Source of the DNA: Gemmobacter serpentinus
Lineage (GTDB): Bacteria > Pseudomonadota > Alphaproteobacteria > Rhodobacterales > Rhodobacteraceae
Assembly: GCF_008973825.1 (NCBI RefSeq)
Contig: NZ_WCHR01000020.1
Location: 1 to 64,000, forward strand
Direction of reading: 5' to 3'
Length of the DNA stretch: 64,000 nt
The first letter of the stretch is position 1. Each line of letters starts with the position of its first letter. The notes under the pieces are model-generated. The model saw nothing but the letters and a program-made list of their open reading frames with translations. It was not told where the DNA came from and searched no databases. Positions 56,972 through 64,000 of the stretch are shown in pieces. Made by a program: the position numbers and the translations under genes.

Positions 56972-57676
56972 TCAGATCCCCAGCTCCTTGTTCAGCAATT
57001 CCATATTGGCCGTAAGGTCAGAGACCGGGAAATCGGCGATCATGCGACCGTGATCCATCAGATAGAACCGATCCGCCACCTTGGAGGCGAAGCGGAAATT
57101 CTGTTCGACCAGCACCACGGTCATGCCGCGCGATTTCAGCTGCACCAGAACCTCGCCGATGCGCTGGATGATGACCGGGGCAAGGCCCTCGGTCGGCTCG
57201 TCCAGCAAGATACATTTCGCGCCGGTGCGCAGGATGCGCGCCATGGCCAGCATCTGCTGTTCGCCGCCCGACAGCTTGGTGCCGGGGCTTTTGCGCCGCT
57301 CGGCCAGGTTGGGGAACAGATCATAGATCTCGTCAATGCTCATGCCGCCCGGGGCCACGATCGGCGGCAGGGTCAGGTTCTCCTCGACCGAAAGCGTCGC
57401 GAAGATGCCACGCTCTTCCGGCACGAAGCCAAGGCCTGCATGGGCCACGCGGTGCAGGGGCGCGCGCATCATGTCCTGCCCGTCAAAGGTGATCTGGCCG
57501 CTGCGCTTGCGCAAAAGCCCCATGATCGTGCGCAGGGTCGTGGTCTTGCCCATGCCGTTGCGGCCAAGGATGCAGATCATCTCGCCCTGGGCCACGGTCA
57601 GGTTCACGCCATGCAGGACATGGCTTTCGCCATACCAGGCCTGGAGATCGGTTACTTGCAGAAGCGATGCCGTCAT
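56972..57676 (-). CDS. livF: LivF-type ABC ATP-binding protein, second cluster
   Basis: 234 residues. Walker A GRNGMGKTTTL, signature [15 protein letters not shown], Walker B CILLDEPTEGLAPV. Short form without C-terminal extension, as in LivF. Overlaps livG by four bases. Confidence 0.92.
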   Translation of the reverse strand: MTASLLQVTDLQAWYGESHVLHGVNLTVAQGEMICILGRNGMGKTTTLRTIMGLLRKRSGQITFDGQDMMRAPLHRVAHAGLGFVPEERGIFATLSVEENLTLPPIVAPGGMSIDEIYDLFPNLAERRKSPGTKLSGGEQQMLAMARILRTGAKCILLDEPTEGLAPVIIQRIGEVLVQLKSRGMTVVLVEQNFRFASKVADRFYLMDHGRMIADFPVSDLTANMELLNKELGI

Positions 57677-58449
57677 CCTTCGGTCCCCATATAGGCGGTG
57701 CGCACACGGGCATCCTGCGAAACGGTGGCATAATCGCCCTGTGCGATGATCTCACCGCGCTGAAGCACGGTCACCTGATGGCAGATATCGGCCACAACCG
57801 AGAGATTGTGTTCCACCATCAGCACGGCGCGGCTCTGCGCCACATCGCGGATGATCCCTGCGACCATATGCACATCCTCATGGCCCATCCCGGCCATCGG
57901 CTCGTCCAGCAGCAGCACCTCAGGCTCCAGCGCGAGGGTGGTCGCGATCTCGAGCACGCGCTTGCGGCCATAAGACAGATCTGCGGCGCGGCTGTCGCGA
58001 TAACGGGTCAGCCCCAGATCGTCGATCAGCGCCTCGGCCCGGCCATTCAGCCGGTCCAGCGCCTTCAACGGCAGCCAGAACTGTGTCGCCAGATTGTTGG
58101 GGCGCTGCAACGCCACGCGCACATTCTCCAGCACGGTCAGATGCGGAAAGACGGCCGAAATCTGGAATGACCGCACCAGCCCCATCCGCGCGACGCGGTC
58201 AGGCTTCATCTGGGTGATATCATTGCCAAGCAGCGTGATCTTGCCACGCGTTGGCTGGTGAAACTTGGTCAACAGGTTGAAAACCGTGGTTTTCCCGGCC
58301 CCGTTCGGCCCGATCAGTGCATGGATCTGCGCATGTCGGACATCGAGGTTCACGTTGTTGACTGCGGTGAAACCCGCGAAATCTTTTCCCAGGTCACGCG
58401 CGGAAAGAACGATCCGCGCCTCCCCTGAAGGCGAGACGGTGTTGGTCAT
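57673..58449 (-). CDS. livG: LivG-type ABC ATP-binding protein, second cluster
   Basis: 258 residues. Walker A GPNGAGKTTVFNLLTKF, signature LSYGRKRVLEIATTLAL, Walker B VLLLDEPMAGMG. Follows the binding-protein gene after a hairpin. Confidence 0.92.
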   Translation of the reverse strand: MTNTVSPSGEARIVLSARDLGKDFAGFTAVNNVNLDVRHAQIHALIGPNGAGKTTVFNLLTKFHQPTRGKITLLGNDITQMKPDRVARMGLVRSFQISAVFPHLTVLENVRVALQRPNNLATQFWLPLKALDRLNGRAEALIDDLGLTRYRDSRAADLSYGRKRVLEIATTLALEPEVLLLDEPMAGMGHEDVHMVAGIIRDVAQSRAVLMVEHNLSVVADICHQVTVLQRGEIIAQGDYATVSQDARVRTAYMGTEG

Positions 58450-58491
58450 GATAGCCCCGATCCCTGCTCGAACATCTATGATTGTCGAGAA

Positions 58492-58519
58492 CCGGGGGCC
58501 ACCTTCGGGCAGCCCCCGG
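58492..58519 (-). other. Hairpin between binding-protein gene and livG
   Basis: CCGGGGGC (58492-58499) pairs perfectly with GCCCCCGG (58512-58519), 8 bp after the binding-protein stop and without a T run. As in the other Liv cluster, it probably holds the binding-protein message above the rest. Confidence 0.6.
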
Positions 58520-58527
58520 AACCGGAG

Positions 58528-59727
58528 TTACTTGACCAATGCGCAACCGGATTTCGCCGGGTCCAGATAGGCCTGATCGCCGGGGATCGTCGCCTTGACG
58601 GTGTAGTAATCCCAGGGCGTGTCAGACTCGCCGGGCTTTTTCACTTCCATCAGGTAGACATCGCTGATCATCCGGCCATTGGCCGCGACCTTGCCATTGC
58701 TGGCGAAGACATCGCTGACCGGCAGTTCGTGCAGCTTGGCGGCAACCGCTTCGGTCTCGTCGGTGCCCGCAGCCTCGATGGCCTTCAGATAGGACAGCAC
58801 GGCCGAATAGGTGCCGGCATGAACCATGTTCGGCATGGCGCCGGTGCGATCCATGAAGCGTTGACCGAAGGCGCGGGTCTCATCGGTGCGGTTCCAGTAG
58901 AAGCTTTCGGTCAAGTTCAGGCCCTGCGCCGCATCCAGACCGATGCCATGCACCTCTGCCAGCGTGAACAGCAGCGCCGCCAGACGTTGACCGCCTGCCG
59001 TGATGCCGAATTCGGCAGCCTGCTTGATGGCGTTCTGGGTATCCATGCCGGCATTGGCCAGGCCGATCACCTTGGCACCCGAGGCCTGGGCTTGCAGCAG
59101 GAACGAGGAATAATCGGTGGTCGCCAGCGGGTGACGCACCGCACCCAACACGGTGCCGCCCTTTTCCTTCACGAAATTCGAGGTGTTTTCTTCCAGCGAA
59201 TAGCCAAAGGCGTAATCGGCAGTCAGGAAGAACCAGCTATCGCCGCCTTCTTCCACCAGCGCGCCGCCGGTGCCCACCGCCAGCGCATGAGTGTCATAGG
59301 CCCAATGGAACCCATAGGGCGAGCATTGCGCGCCAGTCAGTTCGCTGGTGGCCGCCCCGGTATTGATGGTGATCTTCTTGGCTTCGAGGCTGAGCGCCTG
59401 CACCGCAAGGCCAACCGAGGAAGAGGTCAGCTCCATGATCGTGTCGACCTGCTCGGTATCATACCACTGGCGGGCGATGTTCGAGGCGATATCGGCCTTG
59501 TTCTGGTGGTCTGCGGTGACCACTTCCACCGGCGCGCCCAGAACCGTGCCGCCGAAATCTTCAACCGCCATCCGGGCGGCCTCATACGAGAATTTGCCGC
59601 CGAAATCTGCATAGACGCCGGACTGGTCGTTCAGGATGCCGATCTTGACCTTGCCGTCGCTGACCTCGGCCAGTGCGGGGGCGACGCTCAGGCCGACAAA
59701 GGCCACGCTTGTCAGAAACTTTCTCAT
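58528..59727 (-). CDS. Periplasmic binding protein, Liv-type, second cluster
   Basis: 399 residues with signal peptide MRKFLTSVAFVGLSVAPALA. KVKIGILNDQSGVYADFGGKFSYEAARMAVEDFGGTVLGAPVEVVTADHQNKADIA is the first lobe; SWFFLTADYAFGYSLE marks the second. Relatives bind branched-chain amino acids, amides or aromatic acids. The ligand is not readable. First gene of the leftward operon, divergent from a LysR gene. Confidence 0.88.
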   Translation of the reverse strand: MRKFLTSVAFVGLSVAPALAEVSDGKVKIGILNDQSGVYADFGGKFSYEAARMAVEDFGGTVLGAPVEVVTADHQNKADIASNIARQWYDTEQVDTIMELTSSSVGLAVQALSLEAKKITINTGAATSELTGAQCSPYGFHWAYDTHALAVGTGGALVEEGGDSWFFLTADYAFGYSLEENTSNFVKEKGGTVLGAVRHPLATTDYSSFLLQAQASGAKVIGLANAGMDTQNAIKQAAEFGITAGGQRLAALLFTLAEVHGIGLDAAQGLNLTESFYWNRTDETRAFGQRFMDRTGAMPNMVHAGTYSAVLSYLKAIEAAGTDETEAVAAKLHELPVSDVFASNGKVAANGRMISDVYLMEVKKPGESDTPWDYYTVKATIPGDQAYLDPAKSGCALVK

Positions 59728-59923
59728 AATTCCTCCCTTGGCGCATACGCGAAATTCCGGCGTTCAATCGCCGGATCATTCAGATTTTGGCAGAAGCAGA
59801 TGCCACCCTCCGCGTGCCATCTGTGTTGATGTTAATATCGAGCATCGTTTCAGAGCAAGATTTAGTTGATTGTATATTTTGGACAGTCCATTGTTCATTT
59901 TCTGTATTATGAAGGGATCTGCA

Positions 59924-60883
59924 ATGACCGCACAACAAATGAGCTGGGATGACCTTCAGTATTTTCTGGCGGTCGCGCAGACCGGACAACTCAGCCGGGC
60001 CGCATATGCCTTGCAAAGCAGCCATGTCACGGTCAGTCGCCACATTGACCGGCTGGAACAGGCCATCGGCGTGGCCCTGTTCCATCGAGGGCCAAAGGGC
60101 TATGCGCTGACCACGGCGGGTTTGCAGCTGCGCGATTTCGTCGAAAAACTCGAGGCGGATACCAGCCGCCTGCCGGCGCTGCTCTCGGGGGTGCCCTCTG
60201 ATATCGTGGGTCCGCTCCGGCTCAATATGCCCGAAGGGATGTGCAACTTCTTCTGCGCGCAGATCCTGCCCGAGTTCAGGCGCAAGTTTCCCAAGCTGGC
60301 ACTGGAGATCGCGGCGATCCAGCAACTGGCGGTTTTCACGCCCAATGCGACCGATATCTCCATCGTTCTGGATCCCCCGAAAAGCAGCCTGTATCACTCG
60401 GAAAAGATTGCAGATTATTCGCTTCGGGTTTTCGGTGCCAACGCCTATCTGGATGCGCACGAGCCGATCACTTCGCGCGCCGATTTTTTGGCTCATCCCT
60501 TCATCGGCTATATCGACAGCATGGTTTTCATGCCAAGCCTCGACTACCTCGTCGAAGTCGCGCCAAAGCTGCGGGCGACGCTGCAATGTTCGTCGATCTT
60601 TTCCCAGCTGAAGGCCGTTCGGCACGGGTTGGGCCTTGCCGTTTTGCCGGATTTTCTGGCGTCTCGATACAGCGATATCCGCCCGGTATTGGGAGATAGC
60701 GTGGCCTTGCAGCGCAGCTATTGGACCGCCTGCCGCAGCGATCTCCGCCATGCCCCGCGCGAATCCGTGGTGATCGAGGAAATGATCCGCAGCATCAGGG
60801 CGCGGGCTGCCCTGCTTCTGGGCGCGACGCTGGAGCCGGGCGACCCATTGACAGGGCCCCTGTCAGACAGCCCGGCGGGCTGA
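59924..60883 (+). CDS. LysR-family transcriptional regulator
   Basis: 319 residues. N-terminal helix-turn-helix WDDLQYFLAVAQTGQLSRAAYALQSSHVTVSRHIDRLEQAIGVALFHR (about 8-55), then the effector domain. Divergent from the Liv-type operon across an AT-rich 196-bp gap, so it probably controls that operon. ATG at 59924 after AAGGG; another ATG is five codons upstream. Confidence 0.92.
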   Translation: MTAQQMSWDDLQYFLAVAQTGQLSRAAYALQSSHVTVSRHIDRLEQAIGVALFHRGPKGYALTTAGLQLRDFVEKLEADTSRLPALLSGVPSDIVGPLRLNMPEGMCNFFCAQILPEFRRKFPKLALEIAAIQQLAVFTPNATDISIVLDPPKSSLYHSEKIADYSLRVFGANAYLDAHEPITSRADFLAHPFIGYIDSMVFMPSLDYLVEVAPKLRATLQCSSIFSQLKAVRHGLGLAVLPDFLASRYSDIRPVLGDSVALQRSYWTACRSDLRHAPRESVVIEEMIRSIRARAALLLGATLEPGDPLTGPLSDSPAG

Positions 60884-61319
60884 CAGCAGATCGCGTCCCG
60901 CGCCACGCTCCAGAACGTCGCAGTTCAGCATACCGAGGGCGACAGCACCCGGTCATGGCACAGCGCCTCGAAATGGGGCGTCAAAGCGGGATCATGCCGC
61001 GCATCGCGGTGGTGCCGCGGCCCAGTTCCACGCCAACCGAGAAGCGCGGCAACTGGCCGCCAAGACCGAGCGCGGTTGCATGGGCGTCGCCGATGGCTGG
61101 CACAGGCACCGGGACACCTGACACCGGGACTGGCACCGGAATCCCGGCCGCACATCGCCACGTCCATGGCGCAAGGGGGCCTGCCGCAAGATAGTATCGC
61201 TGTGAATGCCCCACAGACAGGTCCGGGAACCCGAATGAGAGACATGCGTTGAGAGAACAGGCTGTCGCCGACGGGGCGCCCCGCAGGGTGTCACGGCGTC
61301 AGACCAACAGGAGGGACAA
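60884..61319. other. Gap before the GlsB-like gene; promoter at its right end
   Basis: 436 bp. On the minus strand two neighbouring frames at about 60940-61100 look weakly protein-like (AIGDAHATALGLGGQLPRF), but no family is recognised. At 61105-61143 a GC-rich unit close to GGCACCGGGA is repeated three times. The EcfG-type promoter lies at 61226-61250. Confidence 0.45.
61226..61250 (+). promoter_or_regulatory. Candidate EcfG-type (general stress) promoter for the GlsB-like gene
   Basis: GGAAC at 61226-61230 and CGTT at 61247-61250, separated by 16 bases, match the alphaproteobacterial EcfG consensus. The -10 is 69 bp upstream of the ATG at 61320. Confidence 0.7.
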
Positions 61320-61571
61320 ATGGACAATGAAAGCATCGGCTGGATCGCAGCCATCATCATCGGCGGTCTCGCGGGCTGGATCGCCTCGGGCCTTATGAAG
61401 TCCGATACCGGGATCTTCCTCAATATCATTCTCGGGATCATCGGCGCGGCGGTTGCGCGCTTTCTCTTTGGTCTTCTCGGCGTCTCCTTCGGCGGGTGGC
61501 TTGGCTATCTCGTCGCAGGTGCGGTCGGTGCCTGTATCCTGATCTGGGGTGCCCGCGCCATTCGGCGCTGA
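61320..61571 (+). CDS. GlsB/YeaQ/YmgE-family stress membrane protein
   Basis: 83 residues with three hydrophobic segments and the family pattern IGWIAAIIIGGLAGWIASGLMKSDTGIFLNIILGIIGAAV. Small inner-membrane protein of the transglycosylase-associated family, often induced by stress. GGAGGGAC sets the start. Confidence 0.92.
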   Translation: MDNESIGWIAAIIIGGLAGWIASGLMKSDTGIFLNIILGIIGAAVARFLFGLLGVSFGGWLGYLVAGAVGACILIWGARAIRR

Positions 61572-61597
61572 CGCCGCTGACCGCAGGGAAGCTTGCA

Positions 61598-61621
61598 GCG
61601 GCCCCGACATATCGGGGCCGC
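61598..61621. terminator. Two-way terminator between convergent genes
   Basis: Perfect 10-bp stem GCGGCCCCGA / TCGGGGCCGC with a four-base CATA loop, between the ends of the GlsB-like and YciE/F-like genes. No long T run on either side. Confidence 0.65.
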
Positions 61622-61627
61622 CAAACC

Positions 61628-62116
61628 TCATTTCCGCTTCTTGCCGGCCTCGTTCACCGCCATCACCGCAAGCGCGGTCAGACGGGCATTGGCGGCCTTT
61701 TCTTCATCAAGCACCGAACTGAGCAGGGTTTGGGCCTCGTCATGCCCCAGAACCTTCGCCCATTCCCGCAAGGTGCCATAGCGCGCGATCTCGTAATGCT
61801 CGACCGCCTGGGCCGCGCCGATCAGCGCCACGTCCAGCGCATGGCCCTCGGCCTCTTCGATCAAGCCATCGGCCTCTTTCAGCAATCCGGCCATCGCATC
61901 GCATTTCTCGCCCGAAGCCTTGTGCCCAAGGGATTTGAACACTTTGTCCAGCGTGGCGATATGGCCCTTGGTTTCGGTCAGATGGTCGTCGAACGCGCGC
62001 TTCAACTCGGCGTTGCCGACTGATTTCGAAACCTTGGGCAATGCCTTCAGCAAGGCCGTCTCGGCCCAGTAGATATCCTGCAAGGTATGCAGGAACGCAT
62101 CCTCAAGCGTCTTCAT
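61628..62116 (-). CDS. YciE/YciF-family ferritin-like protein (DUF892)
   Basis: 162 residues, four-helix bundle. TLEDAFLHTLQDIYWAETALLKALPKVSKS at the start and VEHYEIARYGTLREWAKVLG (about 112) give the Glu and Glu-x-x-x-x-Tyr metal-ligand pattern of the family. A stress-linked protein of unclear reaction. ATG at 62116; an upstream start at 62143 lacks support. Confidence 0.92.
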   Translation of the reverse strand: MKTLEDAFLHTLQDIYWAETALLKALPKVSKSVGNAELKRAFDDHLTETKGHIATLDKVFKSLGHKASGEKCDAMAGLLKEADGLIEEAEGHALDVALIGAAQAVEHYEIARYGTLREWAKVLGHDEAQTLLSSVLDEEKAANARLTALAVMAVNEAGKKRK

Positions 62117-62146
62117 AGGGTCCTCTCTGGAATGATGTCGCAAGGT

Positions 62147-62169
62147 CGCCCGCCCTGATCGGGCGGGCG
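62147..62169 (-). terminator. Hairpin after the PRC-barrel gene
   Basis: Perfect 9-bp stem CGCCCGCCC / GGGCGGGCG with a five-base loop, 20 bp after the PRC-barrel stop and 31 bp before the next ATG. It could cause partial termination within a stress operon. Confidence 0.6.
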
Positions 62170-62188
62170 ATGACAGGTCAGGAAAGGA

Positions 62189-62485
62189 TCAGTGGCGATG
62201 CTCTGGCAGCGCCTTCAGCTCGTCCTTGGTCCAGCGGGTCACCGCATGGACGGCGTTGCTTTCGTCGCGCATGAAAGCAAGGTCACGGGCCGGAACCGCC
62301 ACTGGCTTTGCCCCAATGCCAAGAAAGCCGCCGACATCGACGATAACCTGCGCCCCGACACCCAGACCATGCACTTCGGATACATGGCCGATCTTTTCAT
62401 CCCCAGGCCCGTAGATCGTCGCGCCACTCAGCACGGGCTCGGTCAGTTCGGTGTCGTTCAGGCGGATATGCTTCGTATGGTCCAT
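62189..62485 (-). CDS. PRC-barrel domain protein
   Basis: 98 residues. SGATIYGPGDEKIGHVSEVHGLGVGAQVIVDVGGFLGIGAKPVAVPARDLAFMR is a PRC-barrel domain. Such small proteins are common among stress-induced genes of alphaproteobacteria; role unknown. GGAGAG sets the ATG at 62485. Confidence 0.9.
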   Translation of the reverse strand: MDHTKHIRLNDTELTEPVLSGATIYGPGDEKIGHVSEVHGLGVGAQVIVDVGGFLGIGAKPVAVPARDLAFMRDESNAVHAVTRWTKDELKALPEHRH

Positions 62486-62522
62486 GGCAGTCTCTCCTTT
62501 TCACAAACACTCGTGGGGGAAA

Positions 62523-62548
62523 AACGCCCCGCCATCAGGACGGGTTCC
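62523..62548 (-). promoter_or_regulatory. Candidate EcfG-type promoter for the PRC-barrel gene
   Basis: On the minus strand GGAAC (62548-62544) and CGTT (62526-62523) are 17 bases apart; the -10 lies 38 bp before the ATG at 62485. Matches the GGAAC-N16/17-CGTT consensus exactly. Confidence 0.7.
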
Positions 62549-62854
62549 GGCCTGCCATCCGCCATCGGCGGGAGATCGCCGGACAGCGCGTGACGCATAC
62601 CCATGCCGGACGCCGAATACCCCGGCCCCAAAGCCCCCCAAGTCCCCCGGCCCCGACCTTCGGGAGCCGAGACATCCAGAGCCGCGTGTTCAGACCGTGC
62701 CCGGAACATCCGCCCAGATACGCACCCCCCTGGCCAGGGCTTGGGCAAAGCAGGGCATGGGCAAGTCGGGCACGCTGCAAGGCTGCCTGCGTCGGAATGG
62801 CAGGGCTTGGGTCGTGCCACCAGACATGCCCGCTTCAGGACCATCCCCCGCTTT

Positions 62855-62879
62855 GGAACCCCTTCCCGATCGGGAAGTT
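62855..62879 (+). promoter_or_regulatory. Weaker EcfG-like promoter for the transglutaminase gene
   Basis: GGAAC (62855-62859), 16 bases, then AGTT (62876-62879), one mismatch from CGTT; 62 bp before the GTG at 62941. Confidence 0.4.
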
Positions 62880-62940
62880 GGTCACCGTGAGATGGGTTCA
62901 CGATTTACTGCCACAATTCAACTTACTGCGGGGTGCGGCT

Positions 62941-63795
62941 GTGCTGATCAACTTGGGATATGAGATCGAAATCACCTGCGAACAACCGACCGAGGTGATC
63001 GCATTGTTGGACCCACATCCCGATCTTGACTGCAAGGTCGTCCGCACAAGCGGCTTGCAGATCACTCCCTCCATCCAGGACCGGACCTATATCGACCGCT
63101 ACGGTAATCGCTGCCTGCGGCTGACCGCCCCCGCAGGTGTCACGCGGCTTTTCCGAGACAGTGTGATCGCGATGGACGGGCACCCGGATCCCTGGCCCGC
63201 CCCGAAAGATGGCACCACAGATGGCGCCGTCAGGGAAAGCCCGGTCAGCGCGCTGCCGGATGACGTTCTCGGCTATCTTCTTGCCAGCCGTTACTGCGAA
63301 ACCGATCTGATGATGACGCAGGCCTGGGCGCTATTCGGCCATGTGCCACCCGGCTGGGCAAGGGTGCGCGCGATCTTTGATTATGTTCACCAGCATCTTA
63401 CCTTCGGCTATCAGCACGCGCGCGCCACCCGCACCGCCTCCGAGGCCTGGAAAGAGCGCGTGGGTGTCTGCCGTGACTTCGCCCATCTCGCGATCACGCT
63501 CTGTCGCTGCATGAATATTCTTGCACGCTATGCCAACGGCTATCTGGGCGATATCGGCGTGACGGCAAACCCTGCCCCGATGGACTTCAACGCCTGGTGT
63601 GAGGTCTGGCTGGAAGACCGCTGGGTGACGCTTGACGCGCGCCACAATACGCCGCGCATCGGGCGCGTTGTCATTGCGCGCGGCCGCGACGCGACCGATA
63701 TCCCGTTGATCCACACCTTCGGCCCGCATCAATTGACGGCTTTCAGGGTCTGGACAGAAGAAGTGCCCGATACGGAAGTTCGCTCGGTCGCCTGA
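62941..63795 (+). CDS. Transglutaminase-like family protein
   Basis: 284 residues. N-terminal beta domain (LINLGYEIEITCEQPTEVIALLD), then the papain-like core: KERVGVCRDFAHLAITLCRCMNI with the catalytic Cys (about 180) and MDFNAWCEVWLEDRWVTLDARHN, where the usual catalytic His position reads Asn. RIGRVVIARGRDATDIPL is typical of the bacterial subfamily. Cytoplasmic protease or amidase-like role; substrate unknown. GTG start at 62941 chosen because the conserved domain begins there; longer readings add only C-rich sequence. Confidence 0.85.
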   Translation: MLINLGYEIEITCEQPTEVIALLDPHPDLDCKVVRTSGLQITPSIQDRTYIDRYGNRCLRLTAPAGVTRLFRDSVIAMDGHPDPWPAPKDGTTDGAVRESPVSALPDDVLGYLLASRYCETDLMMTQAWALFGHVPPGWARVRAIFDYVHQHLTFGYQHARATRTASEAWKERVGVCRDFAHLAITLCRCMNILARYANGYLGDIGVTANPAPMDFNAWCEVWLEDRWVTLDARHNTPRIGRVVIARGRDATDIPLIHTFGPHQLTAFRVWTEEVPDTEVRSVA

Positions 63796-63799
63796 CACC

Positions 63800-64000
63800 T
63801 CAGCCCCGATCCCGACCCTCGTCCAGAAACAGCTCCCGCGGAAGGCGCAGGATCAGACGCATCCCATTAGCGGTAAGATCCCGCGTGAACCTGCCACGAA
63901 ACTGGCCCTCAACCACGGCTGTCAGAAGTTTCGAGCCAAATCCCCCACCCTCCGGGGTCTGCGCATCGGCATGGACATGCCCCTCTTCGCGCCATTCGAT
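63800..64000 (-). CDS. C-terminal end of an HWE/HisKA_2-type sensor histidine kinase (partial)
   Basis: Only the last 66 residues are in the window; the frame is open at the right edge. GGGFGSKLLTAVVEGQFRGRFTRDLTANGMRLILRLP is the end of the ATP-binding domain of this kinase group, which includes PhyK-type kinases of the general stress response. Convergent with the transglutaminase gene. Confidence 0.75.
   Translation of the reverse strand: MEWREEGHVHADAQTPEGGGFGSKLLTAVVEGQFRGRFTRDLTANGMRLILRLPRELFLDEGRDRG

Larger units (their letters stand above)
62486..62940. other. Divergent control region between PRC-barrel and transglutaminase genes
   Basis: 455 bp with a candidate stress promoter near each end. 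The middle is C-rich (about 62630-62740) and has no supported gene. Confidence 0.5.

Noticed and set aside
61105-61143. GC-rich imperfect repeats (GGCACCGGGA type) as a functional element
   Set aside because: Units are imperfect and few; they look like low-complexity drift in a non-coding gap.

Overview
The window is a chromosome-like stretch of GC-rich, densely packed DNA. Gene content points to an alphaproteobacterium of the Rhodobacteraceae, most like Paracoccus: a HutF/HutG-type histidine pathway, a split paa cluster with a Liv-type ABC transporter, pseudoazurin, a cobalamin riboswitch, and promoter-like GGAAC-N16/17-CGTT sites typical of alphaproteobacterial general stress sigma factors. 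The genus is inferred from content, not measured. I saw no rRNA, tRNA, CRISPR array, intact insertion sequence or phage gene.

Layout. 1-3127: two leftward genes for secreted calcium-binding RTX proteins, each with what I read as a HasA-like heme-binding domain; the first runs off the left edge. 3637-6665: a divergent pair of an Lrp/AsnC regulator and an AceE/MdeB-like 2-oxoacid dehydrogenase E1. 6770-14824: a complete hut locus (hutC, then leftward hutI-hutH-hutG-hutU-hutD, and divergent hutF), which takes histidine to glutamate and formate through formiminoglutamate and N-formylglutamate. 14888-19274: a cobalamin riboswitch followed by a B12-type ABC importer, a pseudoazurin and a methyltransferase, all with overlapping start and stop codons; then a TIM-barrel isomerase.

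20514-42394: a large phenylacetate degradation locus. One leftward operon carries paaJ-A-B-C-D-E, an extra PaaA/PaaC-family gene, paaZ and paaY. After a paaX-type repressor, a second leftward unit carries paaN, a five-gene Liv-type ABC importer and a FadJ-like enzyme. A divergent rightward unit carries paaG-paaI-paaK and a TetR regulator. PaaK activates phenylacetate, PaaABCDE epoxidises the ring, PaaG isomerises, PaaZ opens and oxidises the ring, and PaaJ plus FadJ/PaaG-type enzymes carry out beta-oxidation. The same palindromic sequence occurs in front of paaJ and between paaN and paaG.

42746-47032: a SulP transporter and a two-gene DNA-repair module (radical SAM protein plus DUF4130-UdgX fusion). 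47621-53248: an ABC importer with an inositol-monophosphatase-family enzyme and a divergent DeoR regulator, probably for an organic phosphate. 53386-60883: a GMC oxidoreductase, a second Liv-type ABC importer and a LysR regulator. 61226-64000: a stress-type block (GlsB-like membrane protein, YciE/YciF ferritin-like protein, PRC-barrel protein, transglutaminase-like protein, end of a sensor kinase) with two strong and one weaker candidate EcfG-type promoters.
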